Below, one piece after another: positions 11,112-21,669 of a stretch of 64,000 bases of DNA. This DNA is from Drechslerella dactyloides (Eukaryota > Ascomycota > Orbiliomycetes > Orbiliales > Orbiliaceae). The stretch's first letter is position 1. Each line of letters begins with the position of its first letter. The notes below the pieces were generated by a model. That model did not search any database. It was not told where the DNA came from and saw only the letters and a program-made list of their open reading frames with translations. A program made the translations under genes and the position numbers. Location of the stretch: NCBI GenBank assembly GCA_020064725.1, contig JAGTWJ010000006.1, positions 310,001 through 374,000 of the forward strand, given 5' to 3'.

Positions 11112-11829
11112 CTACTCGCTATCGCTGGCCGGCCCGCTGCCCGCTTCGTCGCCGTCGTTGGCGTCCGCGTGCAGCGCGGCGGCCTCCCGTGCGAGGTCGG
11201 CCTGTACTATAATCGTGAGCTCCGCATTCTCCAGGGCCTTGCGCACGTCCGGACACGCTGGATCGACTAGATCCATCGGCTTTTGCAACCCGCGGTTTTT
11301 TAACCTACACCAACATTAGCCCTCACCCCAAACCCTCCAAACGGTGTGTAGTATAGATGTAAATATTGGTGTGATGTGGGGAATGTACCTGGGGTCGGCG
11401 CCGGCGTCGACGAGCAGGTCGACCATGTGCGCGCCAACCTCGCCATCCGTAACGGTATACCGCGCGGCGAAATGCAGCGGCGTGTCAGCGTCCCGCACGG
11501 TCTCCGGGTCGACTTCCAGCCCTTCCTGGTCGAGCAGGGTGTCGAGGATTTCGTAATTGCCGTAGTTGACGGCGATGTGCAGCGCCGTCTCGCCGAGGCT
11601 GTTGCGGGACTCGTTGAGGAAGTCGGGGGTGCAGGCTGGCCCTTCTAGCACTTCGTGCAGCAGCTCGAGGTTGTTGCGGCGGCAGGCTTCGAGGAGGAGT
11701 TCTTTCGGGGTTGCGCCTTGCTGTCGTTTTCTGTCAGTGCGAGCTTCTATTGTAGATTATGAGGGTACGGAGGGTATGGGGACGTACATCGTCCTGCGGC
11801 TCTTCGGGCGCCTTGGGGTCCTTCGACAT
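11112..11829 (-). CDS. Small ankyrin-repeat protein
   Basis: Exons 11788-11829, 11389-11720 and 11112-11304 encode 188 aa (introns 67 and 84 nt, all phases consistent). After a short acidic N-terminus (MSKDPKAPEEPQDD) come ankyrin units: TPKELLLEACRRNNLELLHEVL, GETALHIAVNYGNYEILDTLL and DTPLHFAARYTV followed by MVDLLVDAGADPR. The last exon continues LKNRGLQKPMDLVDP, a typical capping unit, and ends in an acidic, Ala-rich tail. This resembles the conserved small ankyrin proteins found across ascomycetes (of the type of fission yeast SPAC105.02c, from memory); they lack catalytic domains and presumably act as binding scaffolds. The gene is divergent from RPC11, with a 468-bp common upstream region. 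Confidence 0.85.
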
Positions 11830-12297
11830 GTTGGCGGTCGTGGAGGGGTAGGTGGGATGTATGCTGGAGGGATCTAATTCGACAAAGCTAACCCTCGACA
11901 GACGGATGGAACAGGCGGAACGTGAACGTCAACGAAGGATGACGAGGATAACGACACGCGCCGGAGAATGGAAGCGAAGATGAGATGAAGATGGAGATTG
12001 AAAGTTCCTGCTGTCAGGGGCAGAAACAGAATCCTCGGGCTGCCGTCCAAAAATATGTCATGCGGCTTATCCGCGGGCGTGGTATTCTCACTCGCTCGTT
12101 CATGCTGCCACCACGCACGCACGCACGCTGGCGAGCTGTCCAAACGCGGGGGCCTCGCTGCCCAGCCCCGTTTCACCTAAATTTGTCACCGCAGCCAAAA
12201 CTAAAACTTCACTACCACTCACCATTCACCTCCTTCCCGCTCTCATCGCATCCCACCGCCCTCCGCCGCCACCGACGGACGCGTCATCGCCATCGCG
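11830..12297. promoter_or_regulatory. Divergent promoter region, ankyrin gene / RPC11
   Basis: 468 bp between the two start codons. Contains a (CACG)n tract at 12112-12128 and a C/T-rich leader with CACC/CATTCACC words just before the RPC11 start, typical for fungal housekeeping 5' leaders. No clear TATA box. Confidence 0.5.
12112..12128. repeat. (CACG)n microsatellite
   Basis: About four units in the shared promoter of the ankyrin gene and RPC11; same motif family as the tract at 11027-11044. Confidence 0.9.
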
Positions 12298-12703
12298 ATG
12301 CTCCTCTTCTGCCCAACCTGCTCCAACTCCCTGACCGTCACCCGCCAGCCAATGTCGGGGCTCAACGCGCTAACCTGCCCGACATGCCCCTACACCTACC
12401 CGCTGACCGTCCGCGTCTACGAGCGCCGCCACATCCGCCGCAAGGAGGTCGACGACATCCTCGGCGGCGAAGGCAGCTGGGACAACGTCGATAACACGCC
12501 CGCGCAGTGTCCGGACGAAGGCTGCGGTGGCGACCGGGCGTACTTTTACATGGTCCAGATCCGCAGCGCCGACGAGCCGATGACCACGTTCTACAAGGTT
12601 GGTGTCGGCTGGCCTTTACCGATGTGGTTGTATGGGAGGGAGATGGACTGACGCTTGTTGGGAATAGTGTATGAAGTGCGGGCACAAGTGGCGGGAAAAC
12701 TGA
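12298..12703 (+). CDS. RPC11: RNA polymerase III subunit RPC11 (C11)
   Basis: Small zinc-ribbon subunit of RNA polymerase III (called Rpc11, also Rpc10, in yeasts), needed for RNA 3' cleavage, termination and reinitiation; nuclear. Exons 12298-12597 and 12668-12703 (70-nt intron) encode 111 aa, the usual family length. Seen: an N-terminal zinc ribbon with C5-x2-C8 and C27-x2-C30, and a TFIIS-like C-terminal ribbon with C71-x4-C76 and C101-x2-C104, the last pair coming from the 12-codon second exon (CMKCGHKWREN). The hairpin QIRSADEPMTTFYK carries the acidic pair D92-E93 that, in TFIIS and C11, supports RNA cleavage in the polymerase active centre. Without splicing the second ribbon would be lost, which fixes the intron. 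Confidence 0.95.
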
Positions 12704-12932
12704 AGCTCGATACCATACCGATATAACCACACGACGAAATTCCAGGACTCCGGCTGTATTATACGGACGCGCGTATCGGCATTATCTGTTTAGCGATCTA
12801 AAAGTACTTGCTTACATAGAAGATACCCACGAATAGAACTCCATTTCACAGCTAAAATGCCACCCAGTATCACTGTACTATCCAAAACCGCAGCGCTATA
12901 CAGGCCCCGCGAACGCCCTATAGAAATACACT

Positions 12933-14584
12933 CTACCGGCCATATTCCTCATCGCCGCTGTCAAACTCTGCCCACGGCCCCTCGTTGCGCACGCTCGATA
13001 CCTCCGGGTGCTCTTTCTTATACCGGCGCTTGAGCAGTTCCGTCTTCTCGCACCCAGGATAGACCTGAACATTGTTCGCCTCCATCCGTTGCACCCGTGT
13101 AAGCGCCGGGCGGGGCGTATCCTCATCCAGGTCGAAGAATCCCGGCGGGAAGTCCTCTTTGACGCACTCCCCGAGACTCCGTAGCTTACTTAACTCTTGT
13201 TCGTCCTTCGCGAGTTTTTGGAGTCTCTCACTCTTCCGCTGTCCCGGCCTGGGTTTCTTCGGACCCCTTTTTCGCTTATGACCTCGAGTCGAGTTTTCGT
13301 GACTGGACTTCCCAACTCTTTTACTGCTGGCAGTGCTGCTTTCATGATGCTTTTGTTGCTCCTTGAGGAACCCTGGGTTCAGGGTTTTGATGAACGTCCA
13401 GCCGAGTCGAGCTATCAGGCACCAGATGTTCACCGTCCACGGATTCCGCAGCGGGCGATTGTGTGTACTGCGGAGAGTGTCCGTACTCGAATAGCCGTTG
13501 AGAAATCCCACAAAAAATTGTCCTTCCTATATCATACCACGTCGATTAGCTCTGATGATTCCTATCAATACCACGATAGAAATTAACGCTGGATACCTTT
13601 ACGGTTAGGCAGAAGTGGCCTAGATTGAAGACGTAGTGAACATCATTTCGAAGAGATATAAGATTCCCGGGGACGCTGGCCGGGTCAGCGCCGGCAGTGG
13701 TGCCGTCCCACAGTTGTAATTTCGTGGACAGCCGATTTGCCTCCCACTATCACGACAGTTAGCCGGTCCTCAAGCTCAAGCACGCATCTGAATATCATCT
13801 CACAAACGAAGTCTCTTCCGCGGGCACCACATGAGTGCAGATAAGCGGATCGCGACGACCCGTGATCCGGCAGGTTCCATCACGCCATAATATGCAGACG
13901 CTAGGGAAAGAAGGTTCGAAGACGGCACCGTCTTCCTCATCCGCACTCATCGAGTTCTTAAATATAACAACGTTAGCCACTGATATATGGTATATACAGC
14001 GCTGAAGGGTGTGGCTAGCTTACCCAAACGTCACTCCAGACACGCCAATACGGATCCTCACTCAACGTCTTCGCCTTCGGCAATGTCCAATCGTCGAATC
14101 TCGTGATAATCTCATACCGCCGGTTCTCAAAATAGTCGTCTGTAACATCAGCCTCAACAACCCACGCCAGCCGATACTGCGAATGATACTAACAAGTATA
14201 GTAGTAGTAACATCGACCGCACAAGACCTCGTCATAAGCGTCCTTTGCAGCCTCAATCATACCCCTCAGCTCATCTTCGCCCGTCAAGACCGTCGGCGAT
14301 AGAACACCGTACTTATTCCCAGCCAATATCGCACATCCAAGCGTGGCGGTACCCCGGTGGATACCCCATGGCTTCTCACGAGTCCTAGATGGAACAGCAG
14401 CGGTAGACGCCATTTGAGGACGCCCGTGTTGGTCTGCGGTCGCCGGATCGCAGGCGGGGAGCATGAGGAAGTATCCATCTCCGTCGGCATGGTAGAATGG
14501 GTGCTTGATCACGATCTCGCCGATGGCCTTGAGGGGTAGCCGTTCGCCATCCCAGAAAGCGAAGGGTGGGCGTACGAGCGACAT
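12933..14584 (-). CDS. HNH nuclease-like protein (fungal HNH_2 type)
   Basis: Exons 14228-14584, 14024-14176, 13804-13956, 13597-13746 and 12933-13526 are all in phase 0 and give 468 aa. The core (about residues 190-300) follows the fungal HNH_2 pattern: CRITGRRDPLICTHVVPAEE with H212, then after an intron GNLISLRNDVHYVFNLGHF with N249 and H258, then a FLNGYSSTDTL segment and LRNPWTVNIWCLIARLGWTF. The H...N...H spacing suggests a nuclease fold; activity is not proven, and most fungal members have no assigned function. The C-terminus (about 330-400) is strongly basic (KRKRGPKKPRPG) like a nuclear localisation signal, followed by an acidic end. Introns are 51, 67, 57 and 70 nt; three carry CTAAC/CTAAT branch sites. 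The first junction (GAG before a GTCTTG donor) is the weakest. A start further upstream (14656) is possible. Confidence 0.8.
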
Positions 14585-15058
14585 GGCATCGCTGCGGAAG
14601 AAAGTATAGTGTAGATGCGGGAGGCGGGTAAAGCAAGATCGCACGTATTTAAACAACAGTGATAAAAGAATAATGATGAAATGTAATGAAGCAAAGCAGC
14701 AGTGACTGTGATCGATTATAAATATATAAAGTTCAAGTTCAAGACCCGGCTAGCGCTTGTGCGTTGAGTGCGCCCAAAATAACACGATACCAAGACGCCG
14801 ACACCGCCAGCGGCAGCTAGCTCGTTACAAGCTGCGACCTCTAGCTCAGATCTCTGCTGTTCAAGAGAAGGTATCGTAGATGCTCATAACTATCACCGTG
14901 TACATGCACAGGACAGCGTACCTGAAAACGAGCGCGAACAAGCGCAAGTGTTCCAGCCGTGGGTTCGTACCGTAGACATCCTGTGCAGCTGTGTACTACG
15001 TATACCTACTGCATCTGTCCTGTCTTCATGGTACCATACGTATATCCAGAATCGCAAT

Positions 15059-15075
15059 ACGTGTATCATACACGT
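15059..15075. repeat. 17-bp palindrome with CACGTG-like halves
   Basis: Arms ACGTGTAT (15059-15066) and ATACACGT (15068-15075) are perfect inverted repeats around a single C. Such symmetry suggests a dimeric regulator site, but no factor can be named. Confidence 0.5.
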
Positions 15076-15554
15076 GTCGAGTTTGTCTACTGTCTACTTG
15101 TACCTATCAGTACTTATAATTATATCGTAGTCTCACCAAAAGCACAAACGTGGACTCGCGAGGTAGTTCCAGGGTATTCGAGACTACTCGCGAGTTTGGC
15201 AACAGCATGCTAACAACGAAACAAGCCGCGGCATTATATTACCTTAGTCTCGAGGACGTCACCAGGGGCAGAATACCATACTACTAACAGACACCACCAA
15301 GTGTCGATATATCCTTAAAGATCTCAATAATGCACGGCATACCTCTGTCACAGCGCTCCAGCTTACAGTCTTTATACCGTCGATTCTACCACACCGCTCG
15401 TCTTATGTACGTAAACGTCCAGATGCAGGAATATAACAGGCGAATAATACGCCGATTCACCCAGAAAGTGTATATTAGACAGCCAGACAACGAAAGCAGC
15501 ATTGCAAGCCAGACGGACGGATAGACAGAGAGAACCAGTCGACGCACGACAGAT

Positions 15555-15576
15555 GGACGGACGGACGGACGGACGG
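15555..15576. repeat. (GGAC)n microsatellite
   Basis: Five and a half perfect GGAC units in the gap downstream of uL13. Confidence 0.9.
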
Positions 15577-15769
15577 AATCCTGTATCGTATATATGTATA
15601 GAACAGTAGGAGAGTGAGAGGTAGCGTATGTAGTATGTATGCATGGGCGTAAGGCGATATGATGGGAGGGAGGAGGGCGGAAGCAGTGAGCAAGTAAGGT
15701 GGAATGTACAGTCGGCCATGCGCGTCATCCAGTCATATCGATGACAAAATTATAAAAAGAGAAAAAGAT

Positions 15770-15802
15770 CCATCCATCCATCCGTCCGTCCATCCATCCA
15801 TG
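15770..15802. repeat. (CCAT/CCGT)n tetranucleotide tract
   Basis: Eight units of CCAT interrupted by two CCGT units, about 90 bp beyond the uL13 stop codon, probably in its 3' UTR. Confidence 0.9.
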
Positions 15803-15892
15803 CGGCAGTGTAGTCAATCAAAAAGGAGATATAAAAGTGTAAAAAAAAAGGGATGATACAAAAGCTAGAAAAGCAAGGAAGAAACAGGGCGC

Positions 15893-16854
15893 CTAGTATC
15901 CGTACGAAGCCAGCTGCTCGTCCGCGTTCGTCGTCGTGTTCTTCTCCGCTTCCGAGACCAGCTTCAGCTGCGCCTTCTTGCGCGCATAGTACGCTGCACT
16001 CTTGACTTTCCGGCGTTCCTCCAACCTACACCGACCACACCGTTAGCATGACATCCCCATAACACCCATATAGCATCACCAATTATAGCACGAGAAATAT
16101 AGATAGTATACGTACTTGCTGACGACGTCCGCGTACTTCCAGCCAACCTCCTTGCTCAACCGTCCAACGGTGCAGTACTTCCGTCCGGGCCGCAGCCGCA
16201 GCACGCGCAGCGCCTGGGGGACGACCATCCGCTTCTTCTTGTCGTACGGCGGCGGCACGCCCTCGAAGACCTTGAGGCGCTCCATCGCGGCGGTGCCGCG
16301 GGCGGTCTTGTGCGGGATCATGCCGCGGACGGCCTTGTAGAAGATGCGCGAGGGGGCGCGGAAGTGGAAGGGGCCGTGCGTCTTGTTGTACCGGGTTGCC
16401 TTGCGGAGGTAGGCGTGGTACTTGACTGTTGTATATTATACCCGTTAGCTTCGACTTCTTTTCGTATACGTAGCTGGCTGTCGGCAGCTGGGTAGTGTGT
16501 ATCGATCGAGTCGAAGCCATCCAGACCACACTACCAGCCGCATCTCGCCGCTGCCGTCGTAGTTTCGAAAAAGAGGTATGGTACGCACGCTTCGCCCGGA
16601 AAAACTCCCCGGAGATATTGAGATCCTCACACCGGACCACCACGACCTTCTGCCCGTTCAGCAGCTGCTTGGCGACAACAGACGCCAGCCGGCCGAGCAA
16701 GTGTCCCTTGCCGTCAATGACGACCTAGAAATCCCACCACATCAGCACAAATCCCATCTCGAACTACTACCACCAAACAACACGCATCCGAAAGCTGTCT
16801 GTTGGTGTATCTGTGTCTATCGGGGAGACGTACGACTTCTTCAAATGTCGACAT
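15893..16854 (-). CDS. RPL16: 60S ribosomal protein uL13 (RPL16/L13A)
   Basis: Structural protein of the cytosolic large ribosomal subunit. Exons 16834-16854, 16589-16724, 16116-16425 and 15893-16025 encode 199 aa, the family's usual size. Seen in order: VVIDGKGHLLGRLASVVAK, VVVVRCEDLNISGEFFRAKLKY, the highly conserved GPFHFRAPSRIFYKAVRGM followed by IPHKTARGTAAMERLKVFEG, then PPPYDKKKRMVVPQALRVLR and a Lys/Ala-rich C-terminus ending ASYGY. The first exon has only seven codons (MSTFEEV), leaving a 109-nt intron close to the start; introns 2 and 3 are 163 and 90 nt. Intron-rich 5' ends are usual for ribosomal protein genes in filamentous ascomycetes. In most yeasts uL13 is non-essential as single copies because of duplication; only one copy is visible here. 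Confidence 0.97.
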
Positions 16855-18068
16855 GTTGAATATGGTTGTAAGAGGTGCAGGCAGGCGGTTGTCGTGTCGT
16901 GTCGGGTCGTAATTGTCGATGTCGATGGGTTGGGTCGAGATTGGTGTCGAAGGGCTGTCGTTGAACCGAGCCGATATGTCAGGTTTGTTCGCCGTGCACA
17001 TTTTCGGCCGCCGGCCTTTTTCGAGCAGGGGACTGCTTTTTCCGGGTCCAGCGCTCACGTGCCCTTAGGGCTCCAGCGCCAACAACACGCAACGCAGAAC
17101 CACCTCGCTTGACTAGGTACCTATTCGCGCAAGTCCAGAGGCATCGTCCATGGATCTGTTTTCGGATACGGATAACACCCAGAAGCCTCACACAGTAGGT
17201 ACTTAGATACCCCTGCACCTGCTATGACATCGAATCCAGCGGACCTCACCAATAACATGCATGACATATATGCCCCAGGCTTCCAAAACTCGATCTATTC
17301 ATCACAGCCGCAAAGTATCCTCAATCTACAATCCATACTTCGTACAAGTAATATGTATAAACATCCTATCGTATAAAGGTAAATTACAATTCATACGCCA
17401 GCCAACCGCCAGGACACCCACTGTACATACAATCTGCAAACCCCACCACCACCCCCGCCACCATACCCCACGACCACAATCCACAGCCGTCTATCTGACC
17501 ATCTATACAGACATGACATACATACACACCTTGTCATGCAAGCTCAAATCGCATCGTATCCTCTAAACTAGGCGTACCAAAAAAAAAAACAGCAGATATA
17601 TGAGTGCGCAAAACATACTCGAGCGCAAGATCATTCCCATCGTCGCGTAGGTCTTACCTACTGCCTACCGTCTAGCCGCGTCCGTACGTCCATCGTAGCA
17701 CTGGCCATACCTCTCGTCGTATGTACGACCTTCCAAGCGAGTGAGATAATCGAAAGTAGGCTGGCAGTCGACGCCGCCGCAACGCATCTCCCCGCAAGTG
17801 TAACGTCAAGAAACGAGAGGGATGCCAGAAAAAAGAAAGAAAGAAAGGAAGGAGAGCGAAAGTGAATAAAACTATGCAATGCCCTCCCCGGCCGCCCGGA
17901 TATCTAAATTGAACCAATACCAAACAAAGCAGAACACCCCCTCACACTCCGCACGCTCGAAATCCCAGGGAAAAAAACCACCCATGGAACCCACCCACAG
18001 AACAAAAAGACGACGACAAGGAGAAGAACCGCAGCACGCGAGACCAACAATCAACCCCGCAGCCGGTA
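16855..18068. other. Intergenic: uL13 promoter and PAS-kinase 3' region
   Basis: Right of the uL13 start is its promoter (about 16855-17150). The remainder, up to the PAS kinase stop at 18069, is CA/AT-rich with short broken frames and a poly-A run at 17578-17589; it probably holds the kinase 3' UTR. No gene seen. Confidence 0.5.
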
Positions 18069-21000
18069 CTAACCCTTCTGCGCGGCCGCTTGGCTCTGCG
18101 CGCTCGTGTCGTCCAGCGGAAGAGGCGACGGCAGCGGCGCGTTCTGCTGCGACACGCACCACGGGTGCTCTAGCACCTGGGTGATCGTAAGCCGCTTCTC
18201 CACGTCGCGGTTCAGCATGCCCTCGATCAGGTCGATGCTGTCATCGCTGATGCTCCAGGGGATGCGGATTTCGCGGTCCATAATCTCGTCAATCTGCCCG
18301 GCGCGTTAGCGGAGATCATTGCAAAACATGGGGAGCTGGTAAGCTTACATTGTAGAACGGGTTCTCCTTGTATATGATGGTATACAGGAGAACTCCCAGG
18401 GCCCAGATATCCTGCTCTTTCCCTCTGTACGATTTGCCCTTCAGAACTTCCGGCGAAGCGTAATCTGCAGCTTGTCAGCGTATGAACGTAGACATTCCAT
18501 GTGAAAGAAAAAAGGACTCACCAATTGTCCCGACAAAGACGTCGAACGGGCCGTTCTTAATGTACGCCGCGCTCCCGAAATCAATCAGCTTGATCCGCCC
18601 TTCGCCGTCGAGCACGACGTTTTCGTCCTTCACGTCCCGGTGCACCACCAGCGCCTTCGTGTGCAAGTGCAGCAGCGCCTGCGCTACCTGCGTGAAGATG
18701 CTCCGACACTCCGCCTCGTCCATCGTGACCTTGAGCTCAATGTAGTCGTACAGATCCATGCCGGGGAGCCCGTGCGGCTTCATCTCGATGTAGTAGTTGA
18801 TGTCGTCTTCGAAGAAATCCTCCATCTCGACGATGCACGGATGCCGCAGGTCTTCCCGGCGCAGGTAGTTGAGGACGTGGATTTCCAGCGGCACCGTGCC
18901 CAGCTGCCGGTCCCGCGTCCACGTGTCGACCAGGATTCGCGCTTTCGTGACGTACTTCAGAACCACTTTCTTGTTCTGGTTCTTTCGGTATTTCGCCAGC
19001 TTGACTTGCCCGTATGCGCCCTGGCCCATGTCCTCGAGTATGACAAAGTCCTTCACGGTCTTCTTCTGGCCATCCAGCTGGGAGTGTTCCACCGCCTCCT
19101 TCTTCGGAGACGTCGGGGTCGGTTTCTTGATGTTCTCTTCGGCAAGAACTCGCTCCAGCTGCTTCGTTATGGCGGGTGCTTTCGGGGGCTTCTCAATCTC
19201 CAGCGCGCTGTCTATTCGCTGCGGTATCGGCGTGCCGGGCTGCCCCGGCGACGGCTGATGCAGCGGTGACTGCGGCGGAATACGATGGAGGCCCGTAGCG
19301 GGATCGATCTGCTCCTCGGTGATTGCGTGGTTCCTAGAGTACGTCACCCAGAGCGCGTAGACGAGCTCGGACATATCGACAGGCTGGTCCGAGCCTTCAG
19401 GATCCAGCACTGCGACGTCCGATTCCGAAGTCACCACTCTCATCTGCAAGTCCACTTTCAATTCGCCGCCATCGCGATGCTTGGCAGGCAACCCTGTCGG
19501 CCTGAAGAAGGCGGCGGCTGCGTTCTCCGTGCCATCTCTAAGAGCAAGGATCGCCCTAGCTCTCCTAAACGAGTGTTCTGGGATCACTGTCCCGTCCACC
19601 AGCTGGGTCTTGTCTTCCGTTTCCAGGAATTTAAGCCACCGATCGAAACCTGGAAGCAGTTCGTTGACATGCAGGCCTGCCGGCTTTGATTGCCCGAATA
19701 GGGCGGACGAGAAGACGCTGTTCGAGCTTTGGATGACCAGCGACGAAGCGGAGAGGACGAGAATTCCCGCGATGTGTGGGAAGCTTGAAACTTTGAACTG
19801 ATGCTCCGATGGCCGGTAGTCAACTATGCATGGTATCGAACTGCCAGACGTATGCTCAGCGGTGTACTGGCCGTTCTCGCTCAGCTGTCCAAAGTCAATC
19901 CGACCATCATCGAATTTCGGCAGTCCCGGTATCAACTGGGGCATCGGATAGCCAGCGCTTAGAGGCCGCTCCCCAAAAATCTTCTCCGGCTCCCCGCTCG
20001 CTCCGGTGCAACAACCAGAGTTCTCATCGACGTTGAGATACGCGACATCCTCGTTGATTTCCTCCAGAACCCAAATCAGACCCGTTCTCTTTTCCTTGAC
20101 CCAAAGACTGGCGGCTCCGACCTTCCCGTTCCGTTTTTGAATTGGAACCACATCACCACACAGAATAACTCCCCTAGACTTATTCTTGTTATGATGCGAG
20201 TTCGACATATTCCTCGTCGACGGGTCGCGGCCGATATTGTGGAGTTCCTCCGTCCTAGACTTCCGAGGCGAGGACCTCGGCTTCGAGAGAGCGCGCTGCA
20301 GCGAATTCATTCGAGGGGGCGAAGATTGTCGGCCATATTGGCCATATGCGTCCGGGCCCTTCAGCTTCTCCGAAAGCCAATCTCTCCGCTCCTCTTTCAC
20401 CACCTCCAAGATGCTGATCTTGCGTACCTCCGCCTTTGTCACACCGAATACCAAGCACGCCAGATCGTTTGCAGCCAAGATGGTCCACGGGTAACTCGAC
20501 GTTGTCGTAAATATGGCCTGGGATGCGGGCGCATACCGATTGCTGTGATTATGTACTGTCGATCCGGCGATACTTCCCCGCCCTACGGTGGGAGTTTGTC
20601 CGACCGCCGATACAGGGATCTCGCCAATGAGATATGGCTGCGCTAGAGCTTCTAGAAGCTTTGTCTGTAAGCTGAGAGGCGATGTGTCGGTGTAGGTGCG
20701 CTTCAGGCTGGGTCTGCGAGTTGGAGGCGGTGATGTCTTGGCTGTTGAGGCGGATTCGTTGGTCGTGCTGCGAGACGGAGACAGCGAGTCGAACGAGCTA
20801 TCCGATGGCTCGACCTGGCCCGGCTCATCCGTCATCGGGACCTGGTCATCGATCTGGGGCGGGGATAAAGGGGAGGACGGAACGGAAGCGGTAGGGGCTT
20901 GGTTCCGAGCCTGGAAGTTCTTGTCGAATGGGTTGGCATCTGTGCTGGTTGTGGCCGGCCCGGTCATCGGGGTGCTTAGCAAATCTTTGGCTTCCGGGCC

Positions 21001-21669
21001 GGCAAGGAGATTTGCTTTCTGAAGCAGCTCCATCATCCTGAGCATTTCCTCGTCGCCGTCCACTTTGGCCTGAGCCGTAGCAATCATGGCATTGCTGCCG
21101 GCCCAGCCCAGACGGTCCCTCATGAACTCGATGCCCCGCTTCAATATATTCTGGCGGCTATGTATAGCATCTTCGGACTGATGTGCGAATGAGAACGAAT
21201 GCAGGGACTCCGTGGGGAAGCGGACCAGGTCCTCGCAGGCACCCAAGGTTGGCGACACGGACATCGAGAGCGAGCCGACCCTGGAGCCGGGAAGAGAATA
21301 CGAGTGGGAGGCGTGGATAGGGCTGGAAGGTATTTGCTGTCGTATTCGTCGCAGTCCCGAGGAATATATATGATCAGCATCACCTAGAACCGGGCTCCTA
21401 TAAAAAGACACAGACGATGTGTAAGTTTGCTGCAGAGATATTGCGTTGGCGGTAAAAAGCCCAGCGGCCGCTACGTACCTGGTCAGAACATCGCTGGAGT
21501 CTGTGTCGATGGAAAACCGTATCCTGGGCGGATGGTAGGGATTGGCGGCGGACGGCAGGTTTATGAGGCTGGTGCTCTTGTGAACGGGATATGTCGTTGT
21601 TCGGACAGACGGCGAGGAAGAGGAGGAAGGAGACGAATCGGTCCCTGCAGCATTGAGGAAAAGCCCCAT
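18069..21669 (-). CDS. PSK1: PAS-domain serine/threonine kinase (PAS kinase)
   Basis: Nutrient-sensing kinase of the PASK/Psk1-Psk2 family, which in yeast steers glucose between storage and cell-wall glucan and links respiration to metabolic state. Exons 21479-21669, 18522-21397, 18349-18464 and 18069-18293 give 1135 aa. The N-terminal third is Ser/Pro-rich and disordered. A PAS-like region follows (about 380-430 with AILAANDLACLVFGVTKAEV) and a second (about 600-680, containing IAGILVLSASSLVIQSSN). The kinase domain spans about 847-1110: GQGAYGQVKLAKY glycine loop, Lys878 in VVLKYV, HRDVKDENVV with Asp985, DFGSAA with Asp1003, and DYASPEVLKGK after the third intron. The HRDxKDEN variant and FGSAAY fit PAS kinase. 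The first 81-nt intron is a multiple of three without a stop, so its splicing may be optional. Start at MGLFLN is the only upstream ATG in frame; medium certainty. Confidence 0.93.

Larger units (their letters stand above)
14585..15892. other. Intergenic: HNH gene promoter and uL13 3' region
   Basis: A TATA-like AT run lies at 14716-14730, about 135 bp upstream of the HNH start. A near-perfect palindrome lies at 15059-15075 and tetranucleotide tracts at 15555-15576 and 15770-15802. A-rich sequence at 15840-15849 sits just beyond the uL13 stop. No gene seen. Confidence 0.5.

Noticed and set aside
13197..13586. 129-codon plus-strand frame
   Set aside because: Antisense to exon 5 of the HNH gene, which has family support.
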